Source of the DNA: Nymphaea colorata
Lineage: Eukaryota; Streptophyta; Magnoliopsida; Nymphaeales; Nymphaeaceae
NCBI RefSeq assembly: GCF_008831285.2
Contig: NC_045147.1
Span: 21,158,981 to 21,222,980 of the forward strand
Direction: 5' to 3'
Length of the DNA: 64,000 nucleotides
In this document: piece by piece, positions 20,221-31,138 of the stretch
Position numbering within the stretch: position 1 is the stretch's first letter
How the letters are laid out: the number at the start of each line of letters is the position of its first letter
The notes under the pieces: model-generated
The model's database searches: none
What the model was told of the DNA's origin: nothing
Seen by the model: the letters and a program-made list of their open reading frames with translations, nothing else
Program-made: the position numbers and the translations under genes

Positions 20221-23200
20221 ATTTTGTTGCTATAGGCTCAGCCCATGGTTGACTGAGGCCGGCGTGACTAAGCTTATCTCGAGGTAGGTTTTACTATAAG
20301 CCCGATTCGATCTTCAGCTAATTCATTTGGTACTTAGTCGTTAGTAAATTAAGATGAGTAAGATTTTGAGAAGGATATTTTACAATTCATGCCCACTTCT
20401 AGCGACCTGGCTAGGACGTTTAAATTACTATTGGACGTGAAGTCCCATCATCGAGAAATTAAAGTCCGGATCGTCGGATCGAGGAGATGTGCGGCTGAAT
20501 GATGTTACGTAGACAAGCTGCAGTGCTATCTGATTCCTGCCCAAATCTGTGGTTGTGATTTGATGACAACGTAGTTGACAGACATGTCATGTGGAAAATT
20601 TGTGCACATTTGTTCATATTAATCAACCAAGATTTTTTTTTTCTTATGTTTCAACTTTTCTACGTTCTGTTTCATTTACTCTTTAAAAGCTTTCTATGCG
20701 TGACAAAAACTGTGATAGTACTTAAAAAAGAAAAACAAAAACAGAAGTTCATTAACATTTTCTGTTGTTAATTAAGTCGACTCACGACCAAGCTCCACTG
20801 ATGACGACCTCGCTGTTTCACCTTCCGGAGTGCTGAGCTAATTAATTTTTCCGTCTTCACAACACGAGTATATGCGAGTACAGTATACCAGATCGCTCGA
20901 CTACATGCTCCGTGAATCCATGGTGGCCTGCTCAGCATAAGTCGAACTGCTTCTATCATCATCAGTATGCCAAACCATGGAAGACAGGGACACCTCTTCA
21001 TCATCACCATCCACGGTCATGGAAGGACCGGCAGCCAATCCCTCACCCTTCTTCTCCTCTTCTCCGCTGATCTGCAAAAAGAGGGCAAGCTCCAAACTAC
21101 TTACCACATTCGCCATAGACGGACGGTCTGCACTCTGCTCTGCCAAGCACCTCTCTGCGGTTTCTGCAAACTTGTGGAGGCACTCGAGTGCTATCTTTCC
21201 CTCTAGAAATGGGTCGATGATCCGCTCGGTTCTTCCCAATCTCATAGAGCGCAACGCCCAATCGGCTAGACCGATCTCTTCCATGTGACGTGACATGTCG
21301 ATCACCGGTCGAGCACACAAAGTCTCCAGCAGAACCACTCCAAACGAGTAAACATCTGATTTCTCGGTCAGCCTGTGCAAGCGAAAGTATTCTGGATCAA
21401 AGTAGCCGAAGGTGCCCTTCACCCCTGTGCTCACATGGCTGCAATCCAATGAGGACCCCATCCTAGAGAGGCCGAAGTCGGAAACCTTGGCCACCCAATT
21501 CTCATCCAAGAGTATGTTTGTGGTTTTTACATCCCTATGTATAAGCGTATAAGTGGCTCCGGCATGAAGATAATGAAGCCCCTTAGCGGCACCAATGCAT
21601 ATCTCAAGTCTCTGCCTCCAAGATAAAGGCGGGTGGTTAGTGCCATAGAGGTGTTGACGCAGGGTGCCGTGAGCCATGTGGTTATAGACAAGTATCATCT
21701 CAGAGTTGTCATCACAGTAACCGATGAGAGAAACCAGGTGGCGATGGCGGAGCTTAGAGAGCATCTCGATTTCGTTCTTGAATTCACGCAATCCCTGCTC
21801 CGCTAGTTGGTTCCCACGCTTGATGGCAACTTTGGTGCCGCCATCTATTTCGCCCATGTAGACCTTGCCAAAGCCACCACGCCCAAGGAGGAGAGCATCG
21901 TCAAAATTGTTGGTGGCTGCTGTCATCTCAGAGAACCTGAAGTGCCGGCAATAAGCATTAGAGGCGTTGCTCTGAGCGACCTGGCCCTTCTCTGCTGGAA
22001 ATAGAGTCGATTTCTCCTTTTTCCCTTGTGAATAAGGCGATAACGGGACCCACGTAGACGCACTACCATCACTCCCTTTGTCCCTCTTCTTCCGCCGGGC
22101 TCTGCACAACAGGCAGCAGGTGCAAGCGCCGGCAACAAGCGCGGCAGCTATGCCTCCCACGGCGCCTGCAATCACGAGGCTGTGACGACCAACGGGCGGA
22201 GAACTATTCTTAGGTGCTGGCGCCCACGGGAGGTCTGGATTTGGTCCAGCAAGGTTACCAGATGAGTCATTGACCTTGAAGACTTCAAGCCCATTAAGAA
22301 TTGCATCTGCGTGATTGGGTCCGATCTCAGCATCTGGATGGAGCGTAATCGACATGTCGCTCTGTTCACTTCCCTCTAAAGGCACTTCTATGATATAGTC
22401 CCTGTACACAGCCACACCTGTCAAAATTCTAGTGTTGACTTTCTTAGATGCATAGTCAAGCACATCAAATTTAAGATCTGCCGTCATGTTGTTCACATAT
22501 ATGTCGAACACCCTCTGGTTCACGTTGTTGATCTTTGATTGTATCTCACAGAAATGAAGCCTAACCCAGTAGCGAAATCCGTTGTCTATAGCAATATTCC
22601 ACTGGAGGTTATAGTTCTTGTCAACCGATGCATTAGGCCCCATTGATCGAGCAGTGCCATACACGTCTGTTGGTGCAATATAATCTGGGAGAGCATGAGA
22701 ATACTGTATGCTTATATTTGGATCACGGTTGTAGGAAACTCCAAAAGCGGCACCAAAGACATATGGAGTATCATCATACCATGTCCGGAAGAGGAGGCCG
22801 GAATCAGAGGTGGGAGAGACGTAAGCTCCGCCCACATTCAGCCGAACGACGGTTTGCAAAGCCTCGGAATGTTGTATGCGAAATATTTGGTCGGTTTGGC
22901 CAACGGTGGAAGAAGGGTTGAAGGCGAAGGAACGGAAAAGTTCTGGCGAAGACACGACCTCTATGCCATTGATGAAGGCGAACGAATCAGGGGTGCTTTG
23001 TGAGGGAGTGAAGGTGAGGGCGAGGGAGCCAGAGGAGGGGACAGTGACGAAAAACTCACGCATGATGTAGGCTTGTGTGAGGGCTAAAGCGGTGATGGTG
23101 GGATTGAAGTTGCTGAGCAGAGTGTAAGGCCCAGTTGTAACAGAAAAGAAGGCATTTTTAGGGTCTCGGCCATTGTAGACAGCAGGGAAGAAGTGGAGCC

Positions 23201-23275
23201 GAACGAAATGACGACCTTCAGGAAGTGCAGTAAAATTGTAAGAGGAAGCAGAAGTGAAGATGCGAGCTGTTTGGT
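20221..23275. repeat. Near-identical 3.05-kb block, copy in G5
   Basis: Second copy of the block at 8900-11953. Its left edge abuts the copia remnant. Its right edge lies inside the first malectin-like domain, where ttggtaaggaacagaaggga replaces ttggtagggaacaacaagag. Confidence 0.92.
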
Positions 23276-23504
23276 AAGGAACAGAAGGGATTTCAGAGTT
23301 AAAAGCTTGGGCAACTAAAGAAGATTGTAAATTTGAGAGACCAAAGTGGGTGGTGGAGTCGTTGGTCCATCGACGCTTATCTTCATCAACATCGTCAGAG
23401 GAAGCGCCACAGTTGAGAAAGATACTCACCACAAAAGAAGAAAAAAACAACAAATGGAAGATAGGTAGCAGAAGGAGAGGCAGCCAGAAAGTTGATTCCT
23501 TCAT
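20901..23504 (-). CDS. G5: CrRLK1L receptor kinase (class II tail)
   Basis: An 867-residue frame from the MKESTFW Met (23502-23504). Signal peptide about 1-28, two malectin-like domains, transmembrane helix, kinase with glycine loop GRGGFG at 541-546, VAIK Lys562, HRD 656-658, DFG 676-678 and [10 protein letters not shown]; the protein ends MDSRSM. Relative to G1 the mature N-terminus lacks the STPFFKPV segment (an in-frame deletion), so SIFLNCGASS follows the hydrophobic core directly. From VPYQTARIF onward it is identical to G2. It is the intact partner of that pair and the likely source. A leader with the conserved acceptor lies upstream. I see no disabling change. Confidence 0.92.
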   Translation of the reverse strand: MKESTFWLPLLLLPIFHLLFFSSFVVSIFLNCGASSDDVDEDKRRWTNDSTTHFGLSNLQSSLVAQAFNSEIPSVPYQTARIFTSASSYNFTALPEGRHFVRLHFFPAVYNGRDPKNAFFSVTTGPYTLLSNFNPTITALALTQAYIMREFFVTVPSSGSLALTFTPSQSTPDSFAFINGIEVVSSPELFRSFAFNPSSTVGQTDQIFRIQHSEALQTVVRLNVGGAYVSPTSDSGLLFRTWYDDTPYVFGAAFGVSYNRDPNISIQYSHALPDYIAPTDVYGTARSMGPNASVDKNYNLQWNIAIDNGFRYWVRLHFCEIQSKINNVNQRVFDIYVNNMTADLKFDVLDYASKKVNTRILTGVAVYRDYIIEVPLEGSEQSDMSITLHPDAEIGPNHADAILNGLEVFKVNDSSGNLAGPNPDLPWAPAPKNSSPPVGRHSLVIAGAVGGIAAALVAGACTCCLLCRARRKKRDKGSDGSASTWVPLSPYSQGKKEKSTLFPAEKGQVAQSNASNAYCRHFRFSEMTAATNNFDDALLLGRGGFGKVYMGEIDGGTKVAIKRGNQLAEQGLREFKNEIEMLSKLRHRHLVSLIGYCDDNSEMILVYNHMAHGTLRQHLYGTNHPPLSWRQRLEICIGAAKGLHYLHAGATYTLIHRDVKTTNILLDENWVAKVSDFGLSRMGSSLDCSHVSTGVKGTFGYFDPEYFRLHRLTEKSDVYSFGVVLLETLCARPVIDMSRHMEEIGLADWALRSMRLGRTERIIDPFLEGKIALECLHKFAETAERCLAEQSADRPSMANVVSSLELALFLQISGEEEKKGEGLAAGPSMTVDGDDEEVSLSSMVWHTDDDRSSSTYAEQATMDSRSM

Positions 23505-24345
23505 CTCCCTGAGACACCTGAAACCCAACAAAAGTACAGAATCTACTTACCATGCACATGTACATTTTCAAGAAGCACTTTGATTTGCAAGTGAAGAGGC
23601 GACAGTAGCACCTGCAATCAAATTTACTGAAACCACAAATGCAGCGCCTTGAATTCTCGAAAATTCAGAAAAAAGAAAAGAACGAAAATTTGTATCGTCC
23701 GGCTTTTGATATTCCGCCATGGAAAACACAGATTGACCAACACGAGAGAGAGCTCCTGAAAACCTTGTCTAGCAGCTTGGGGCCGTAGACTTTACGCGGA
23801 TAATGACATAGTTCACAGAACATAACTCCCTAGTTGCCAGAGAATGAGAGAAGGCAAGAAGTGAAAACAAGATACTGGAATGCTTCTAACGTGCCACCAC
23901 CATCCAAAGAGAGTGAGAGAGAGAGAGTTACCAGTACTGACACCAAACTGTTCCGAAACGAGTTAGATTCCAGCCAGAAGCTACATACAGTTACAGGAAA
24001 AACGGGTGAAGCCAGGATAGGATTGGAGGAGGTGGAGCTTTGGGGCTGGGCAATCCCTTTCGGTTAACGCTGGAAAGAGGAGTCCACCAGAGAGAATCAA
24101 CATTCCGGTCGTCGTCGGGAAGCGATGACCATGTACCCATCTTCCTCACTCGACGTGCGCAAAGCTTTTTCTTCTCTCAAAATTCCAATATGGAGACAGA
24201 AAAGGAGGCATCTGAAAGCGATTGCAATGGCCGTCCGATGCGACGCACAGTGGAGACCACCATCGGGTATTTACCATCGTCCTTTCTCAGGCCTTAATTT
24301 CTGATCCCCCAAAGTAGAGTATTTCAATCGATCTGGTTATGACTT
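23505..24345 (-). promoter_or_regulatory. Leader, intron and module of G5
   Basis: Conserved acceptor (TTGGGTTTCAG) before the ATG, short GA tract near 23905-23925 next to the donor-like gttaccagtac, and a leader module at 23950-24345 matching that of G12 more closely than that of G1. A distal region with promoter-like homology continues to about 24620. Confidence 0.55.
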
Positions 24346-25024
24346 GATTCCATTTACCGGTCGATGTAGAGTCGTCACATTTGATTTGATTATTATTTTT
24401 CAAAATACTTTTGAAACTTTTTTTGGTTTACTTTGTAATTATTGTTACATGTCGTTTATCTATTTTTCAAATGAATATAAATGTTTTTTTTTTTTTTGTG
24501 TATTCGCTTGATTTACAGGATCATTAGTTTGCGTAGCCAATTGGATTTTATTTCCAATTTTTCCAACAAGGGTTTTCAGTTTTAACTCTCTATTTAGGCT
24601 GACGGTGCTTTTAATAGTAGTCTAACCATTTACTGCTACTCGTAAATGCATTTTTATATAAGTGAATAAGAGTTTGATCCCGGAGATGTGTGGGTGGATC
24701 ACCTTAATTATGTTCACACGGTACACTGCTGCCAGGATTGCTGGTGCCAAATGTGTCAAACTCATCTTGTTAGATACGGCATACAATATTCATGGTTCGA
24801 GCTTTTTCAGTGGTTAAATAATTAATATTATTAAGATTTTGAAGAAGTGGTCTGGGTCGTCGAGTCCGGGAGATGTGTGGTTGGATCAATGGAGTTAGAC
24901 AAACGAAAGTGCTACCTCATTGCTGCCCAAATGTGTGGCTGTGATTTGAAGATACACTGGTGTAGTAATATACGTGGTAGAAAATATCTTGTAGAAAACT
25001 GTCTTTTTCAAAATATTAGAAGAG
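24346..25024. other. Distal promoter of G5 and decayed class II flank
   Basis: AT-rich; includes a poly-T run near 24486. From about 24840 it resembles the class II 3' flank (gtcgtcgagtccgggagatgtg compared with 20470). No gene was recognised. Confidence 0.45.
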
Positions 25025-25596
25025 AACTACATACCTGTGTAGGCACTCCGGCATGATTTTTCCCACCAAGAACCAACCGGTGATCAGCTGGGTTCTTCCC
25101 TCTCTCATAGAGTGCAACGCCCACTCAGCCAGGCTGATCTCTTCCATGGGACGTGACGGCAACTTTGGTGCCTGTAGACCTTGCCAAAGCCACCACAGCC
25201 AAGGAGGCGGGCATCGTCAAAACTGTTGGTGGCTGCCATTATCTCAGAGAGCGAAAAATGCCGACAATGAGTGTTGGGGGAGCGATTGAGTGTCGCCTCA
25301 CTGCATCTAGAATTGTTGGTAGCTGTTGGAAATGCAAACCATTTCCTCTTCTGATCTTAAACACCTCAAGCCCATTAAGAATTGGATCAGTGTAATACGG
25401 TGGACTATCAATATTTGGATGGAGCTCAATTCGCAAATCACTTTGTTAGTCGTTCGTCAGAGGCATTATTATCATGAAATCTTCATACACTGGCACACCA
25501 ATGTAAAGAGGAGCATGGACTTCTCTTTTTGCATAGAAAAGCACACATCTAGCCCAGAGTCTGCAGTCATGTTGTTCAAATACACGTTGAAAGAGA
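25025..25596 (-). pseudogene. G6: decayed, internally deleted CrRLK1L remnant
   Basis: Short blocks in receptor order but with most of the gene missing. There is a C-lobe piece (25025-25155, related to REGRTEQIIDRFLEGKI), then an abrupt jump to the glycine-loop region (25155-25245), then the juxtamembrane region, and then the end of malectin B (25350-25596). The middle of the kinase, the transmembrane helix, malectin A and the signal peptide are absent, and several stops and frameshifts are present. The surviving words gagagcgaaaaatgccgacaatgag and gcgattgagtgtcgcctca are most like G10, so this is a relative of G10 and not of G1. Confidence 0.85.
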
Positions 25597-26040
25597 GAAA
25601 CTGAGATCGACAACATGAATACAAGATGTAGAAAACAAGGAGTGAAAAGACAAATCATTGGTAGCTTGAATGATGGTCAAGCAAGATTCACATCGAACAT
25701 GTGATCAGAGGGTAGTCAACAGCCAAATCAGCCTCCATTTCATCAAGCTGCGGACTTGAACTGGCCTGAGAATAAGACCAGCGGTAGGAAACAAATGCAG
25801 CCTTGTACTAGAGGGTTGAAGGAGGAAGCGGAGGGGAACAGAGTCGGGGTGGCAACGCCTAGCAGAAGCAAGGCAAGTTGTCTGTTCATCTCGTTGAGCA
25901 GCCTTATAATCGAATGCAGATATCTACTTCACTTCACCTGTATTGAGACACTTGTTGCCTTTCCAGGGATGGAAAAAAAGAAAAGGAAAAAGACAATCGT
26001 GGGGTGGATATCATAGTTTTCCATCCTTTCCTCTTCGACG
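25597..26040. other. Intergenic; contains a paralogue of the copia target site
   Basis: No gene recognised. The stretch caaatcagcctccatttcatcaagctgcggacttgaactgg (about 25723-25762) resembles the sequence flanking the copia element at 51594 (cagatcagcctccatttc, tggacttgaact). It therefore looks like an unoccupied copy of that insertion site. Confidence 0.5.
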
Positions 26041-26295
26041 ATCTAGAGAGGCTCTGATACCATTTTAGATTTCAGAGTTACTGAAATCTCTCTGCAATCG
26101 GTGTATAGATACCTGCAAGAAGAAGTGGTCTCAAGGGAGACCGCAGAAACAGAAAGAGAATAGAAGGCGAAAGAAGATTCTTTATTCATTTTCTGTATAT
26201 ATATGTAAATAGAAGTATACTTCTTGGTGGGATACAGTTGTAACACCGCAAGCACTGCTGAGTCTTCGAGACTCTTCTTCAACACGTATCAGCTA
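26041..26295 (-). mobile_element. LTR plus primer-binding-site relic
   Basis: On the minus strand an LTR-like sequence runs from about 26290 (TGTTGAAGAAGAGTCTCG), with a TATA-like run (CATATATATACAG) and AATAAA, to about 26065. It is followed by TGGTATCAGAGC (26049-26060), the initiator-Met tRNA primer-binding site used by plant copia elements. No gag or pol follows, and I could not define a target duplication. Confidence 0.55.
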
Positions 26296-26448
26296 GGTAA
26301 CCAAACACGTGATCTCAAACTTACAATATCTAGACAAGACCTGAGAAGTTGGTTGCCAACTAAAGTACAAATCTGAAAAATGTTTTTAAGGCTGTACAGA
26401 AGATCGATCTATTGGATTCCAAGTCACAAAACACGGTACCAGAGTGCA

Positions 26449-28963
26449 TCATTTCTGAATCACAGGTGAACAATCATCATCAGGTACGCAGGTATTTGCT
26501 AGCTCCTCATTTGCCTCCTCAGCTTGCAGCTGCAGACGGAGAGCCAACTCCAAATTCATGAGCACGTTGGCCATGGAAGGACGGTCTTCTCTCCGATCCG
26601 CCGAGCACTTCTCTGCTATTTGTACAAACTTGTGCAGACATTCTGGTGCAATTTTCCCTTTCAGGAACGGATCGATAATCTCGTTGAGGCTTCCATTCCT
26701 CCGGTGCTGCGCTGCCCACGCAGCCAGGTTCATCTCTGTCGAAGGGCACGACTCATCAAGTGCAGGTCGAGCGCAGAGAACCTCAAGTAGCACAACCCCA
26801 AATAAGTAAACGTCTGATTTTTCAGTGAGCCGCTTTGTCCGAAAGTACTCCGGATCAAAGTAGCCGAAGGTGCCCTTCACCAGCGTGCTCACATGGCTGC
26901 AATCCAGCGATGGGGTCATTTTAGAAATACCGAAATCAGAGACCTTGGCCACCCAATTCTCATCAAGAAGTATGTTGGCGGTCTTCACGTCTCTGTGTAT
27001 AAGGATGTGCTTGGCTCCGGTGTGGAGATGGTGCAGCCCCTTGGCCGCACCGATGCAGATCTCGAGCCTTTGTCTCCAAGACAATGGTGAGGCTTTTCTG
27101 CCGTAGAGGTGTTCACGCAGATTGCCACGAGCCATGTACTCGTAAACCAGAATCATAACTGTCCTCGCAGTAGCCGATCAGGGAGACCAGGTGGCGGTGG
27201 CGGAGTTTCGAGAGCATCTCGATTTCGTTGTGGAATTCTTGAGCCCCTTGCTGCGAGAGCTCGCTCCCCCTTTTTACGGCGACTACGATGCCACCGTCAA
27301 TAACGCCCTCGTAGACCTTGCCGTGACCACCGGCCCCAAGAAGGAGAGAATCGCTGAAGTTGTCGGTGGCCTCCACGATCTCTGAGAACCTGAAGTGCCG
27401 GCAATAACCATTAGAGGCGTTTCTTAGAGCGCCCAGGCTCTTCTCTGCTGAAAATGCAGTCGATTTCCCGTTTTTCCCTTCTGCATAAAGAGATAGCGGG
27501 ACCCACGTCGACCCACTACCACCACTCCCTTTCTCCTTCTTCTTCCTCTGGCGCCCGCACAACAGGCAGCAGATGCAAGCGCCGACGACAAGCGCGGCAG
27601 CTATGCCGCCCTTGGCGCCTGCAATCTCGTGGCTGTGACCACCACTATGACGACCAACGGAAGAACTATTCTCCTGTGCAGGCGATGGCGGCGGGAGGTC
27701 TTGATTTGGTCCGGCAAGGTTCCCTGAAGAGTCATTGATCTTGAACACTTCAAGCCCATTAAGAATTGCATCTGCTTAATACGGGTGAACATCAACATCT
27801 GGATGGAGCTCAATTCGCTTTGCTTGCCACTCGACGGAGGCACTATTACCATGTAATCTCTATACACTGCTACGCCAGTGTATGGAGGAGCTTGGACGTT
27901 TTCCTTCGCACTGTAAATCACATCGAATCCAGGATCCGCGGTCATGTTGTTCACGTACACATTGAATACCCTTTGGTTCTCTTTGAACACCGCAGACTGA
28001 ATCTCACAAAAATGAAGTCTAATCAAGTAGCGGAATCCATTATCGACAGGAATATACCAAGTGAGGTTGTAGTTCAGGTTGAGAGAGGTATTAGAACCCA
28101 TGGACCGAGCAGTACCATACAGGTCTGGTGGAGCAATATACTCCGGGACAGCCTTTGAGTACTGGATACTTACGTTGGGATCACGGGAGTAGGAAACTCC
28201 AAAACCAGCTCCAAAGATGTATTGAGAGTCATCGTGCCAGGTTCGAGAGAGGCCGGAATCAGAGGTGGGGGAGATGTAAGCCCCTCTTACGTTTAACCGA
28301 ACGACAGTTTGCTGAGCCTCAGAATCACGTATGAGGAATATTAGGTCCTTTGAAACAATATAGGCACCTGAAGGGAACAATTATGGCAATCTCTATGCCA
28401 TTGATGAAAGCCAACGAATCTGGGGTGCTTAGTGAAGGAGTGAAGGTGAGGGTGAGGGAGCCAGAGGAGGGGACAGTGACGAAGAACTCACGCATGATGT
28501 AGGCTTGTGAGAGGGCTAAAGCGGTGATGGCGGGGCTGAAGTTGTTGAGCAGATTGTAAAGCTCAGTTGTGACAGAAAAGAAGGCATTCTTAGGGTCTCG
28601 GCCATTGTAGACAGCAGGGAAAAAGTGGAGCCGAACAAAATGACGACCTTTAGAAAGTGTAGTAAAGTTGTAAGAGGAAGCAAAAGTGAAGATGCGAGCA
28701 GTTTGGTAGGGAACAACAGAAGGGAGTTCAGCGCTAGAAGTTTGGGCAGCGAAAGAAGATTGTAAATTTGAGGGACCAAAGTGGGTGGTGGAGTCGTTGG
28801 TCCATGGACGCTTATCGTCATCAACGCTGTCAGAGGAAGCGCCACAGTTGAGAAAGATACTCACGGGTTTGAAGAAAGGTGTGGAGCCGACAATAGAAGA
28901 AAGGAGCAACAAACAGAAGATAGATAGCATAAGCTGAGGCAGCGAGTAAGTTGATTCCTTCAT
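26449..28963 (-). pseudogene. G7: chimeric CrRLK1L pseudogene
   Basis: Recognisable from MKEST (ATG at 28961-28963) to a TGA at 26449, but broken at several places. An 8-bp loss near 28382 comes after malectin A. A 7-bp loss near 27815 and a stop (TAA, 27777-27779) in the PYYADAI motif lie at the end of malectin B. A net 5-bp loss near 27157 precedes MILVYEYM in the kinase. The ectodomain, transmembrane helix and N-lobe resemble class I. The C-lobe ([18 protein letters not shown]) resembles G13, and the tail is short ([10 protein letters not shown]), so the gene was chimeric before it died. The HRD and DFG motifs are still readable. It cannot encode a full receptor without at least four corrections. 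Confidence 0.92.
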
Positions 28964-30045
28964 CTTCCTGAGACACCTGAAACCCAACGAAAGCCCAGAA
29001 TCTACTTGACCATGCCAATGTAAATGAAAAATTTCTAAGTATCAAGAGAACTATTGCTAAAAATATTTATGTTGTTTTGCAGAGGTAAGACTCTTCGAGA
29101 TAAACGTCTACAATTTCCAAATATCAGAGGATCCCGAGCATTTTCGAGACCAAAAAATCCCGGTGGACAGTCTATTATTGGCCTGAAAATGTAAAACGGG
29201 CAGGAAGGAGGGATGAAAAATGGAGCTCTGTTTTCGTAGAAGTATTTGATTAGCGATTGAAGAGATGATAGCAGCGCATGCAATCAAATTCACTGAAACC
29301 ATAAATGCAACGGCAGGAATTCTAGAAAAAATTCAGAAAATAGAAATGAAATTTTGTATATCCGACTTTTGACATTTTGCCATGGAAAACGCAGATTGTC
29401 CAACTGCTCAAAGGAGAGTGCTCCTGGCACACTCGCCTAGCAGCTTAGAGCCTTATATTTCGTGCGGATAACACCAGAGTTCAGAAAACTTAACTCCCCA
29501 GAGTTGCCAGAAAATGAGAGAAACAAAGAACAGTCAAAAGCGGAGACAAGATGCTGGAGGGACGTCGGTTTCTAACCCTTCACCGCTGTAAAAGAAAAGA
29601 GAGTGAGAGGGAGTTACCAGTACTGACAACAAATCGCTCTGAAACGAAGTAGATTTTGGCCGGAAGCTTCATGCAGCCATAGGAAGAACGGGTGAAGCCA
29701 GGATTTGAGGATATGGAGGTCTGCGGGTGGGTGATACCTTTTTGGTAAATATAGCTTGTGATGGAGGAGGAACACTGAGGAGTCCACGAGGAGAGGATCG
29801 ACATTCCGGTCATCGTCGCGGCCATGCATCCATCTCCTCCCCTCGACATACGCAAAGCCTTCTCTCTCTTTTCCAAAATTCCAAAGTGGAGACAAAAAAG
29901 GCTCCATCAGAAAGCGATGATAATGGCGGTCCGATGCGACCTGCAGTGGAGAGAACCATCGATCGGGTTTTTTACCTTCTTCCTTTCTCAGGCATCAATT
30001 TCTGATCCTCCCGAAGCAGAGTATTTCAGTCGACCTCGTTATGAA
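28964..30045 (-). promoter_or_regulatory. Leader, intron and module of pseudogene G7
   Basis: Acceptor-like GTTGGGTTTCAG before the ATG, short GA tract near 29596-29611 and leader module about 29640-30045. The leader frame (MVLSTAGRIGPP) is open at its start. The upstream region is well preserved although the gene is dead. Confidence 0.55.
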
Positions 30046-30614
30046 TTGATTCCTTTTACCGGCCGTCGTGGGGCTTCACGTTTCATGTGCTTATAATTTT
30101 TCAAAATATTTTAAATAGTTTTCACTTTCTTTGTAATTATTTTTACATGTTGTTTACTTATTGTTGAAACGAGTATACATAAATGTTTTTTGCTTATTCG
30201 CTTGATTCCTATGATCATTATGTTGCTTAACCAATTCGTTTTTATTTCCAATTTTCCCAACAAGGTGGGTTTTGAGTTTTAAAACTCTATTTGGGCCAAT
30301 GGTGCTTTAATTGGTAGCAATTAGCATTTGGGCAATTTTATCAAAAGAAATTTGATTTATCAATTCTTAAGGTATATATTTTCCACATGTGATAATATAG
30401 TTTTAACATCATAACAATTCCAACTGTTGTTGCTATTATTTTTTGTAATTAAATATTTACTCTTCAACTCTGAACATGAAATAAAAAGAGTGGATAACAG
30501 AGCGTATATTGTGTCAATAAGCATGTATATTTTTTGAATGTGAAGACCTAGTTTTAGTCTAACGACCAGACTGCGATAATCATTTACTACTCATAAATAA
30601 CTTTTTATTAGTGT

Positions 30615-30700
<86 letters not shown>

Positions 30701-31138
30701 ATATATACGACTTTCAATTTCCATTCGACTGCTTCCTTTTCAAGGATTAAGAAAGAAGAAACTCTGGCGAAAAATTCTGTCCTGCTTGATTAGGTATCAG
30801 CTTCCATGCACATAAACCCCAACACATTCTAAAGTTCGAGCAAGAACACGTGAACTTGGTGTTGAGGCCGGCAGTATATAAAACAAAAGTAGGATTCCAA
30901 AATTTTCTTTTGTTAAATTGTTGGCTGGACATCCTAAGTTTCCCACTCCACACAATAGTTGAGATAAAGAAAACCTTGCTAACAATACGGGTGCAAACTC
31001 TCGTAAAATAGAACAGTTCGATGGTGAGACCATTAAGTTTTCTTTTGCGCAAGGGAGCGACCAAGCTCCACAGGTGACGACGTCAGCCGTCACTATTTCA
31101 CTTTCCACACTACTGAGCTAACTTTTCCATCTTCACAG
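30046..31138. other. G7 promoter side and 3' flank of G8
   Basis: The left part repeats the shared distal-promoter sequence (caacaaggtgggttttgag, gaacatgaaataaaaagag). A long AT microsatellite separates it from the G8 3' flank. No gene was recognised. Confidence 0.55.
30618..30697. repeat. AT microsatellite
   Basis: About 80 bp of TA/AT dinucleotides with a single G interruption near 30647. A likely hotspot for length change. Confidence 0.95.

Noticed and set aside
20221-23275. Assembly error as the explanation for the G2/G5 identity
   Set aside because: The flanks differ on both sides and a few substitutions separate the blocks, so two real loci are more likely. Long reads would be needed to exclude it fully.
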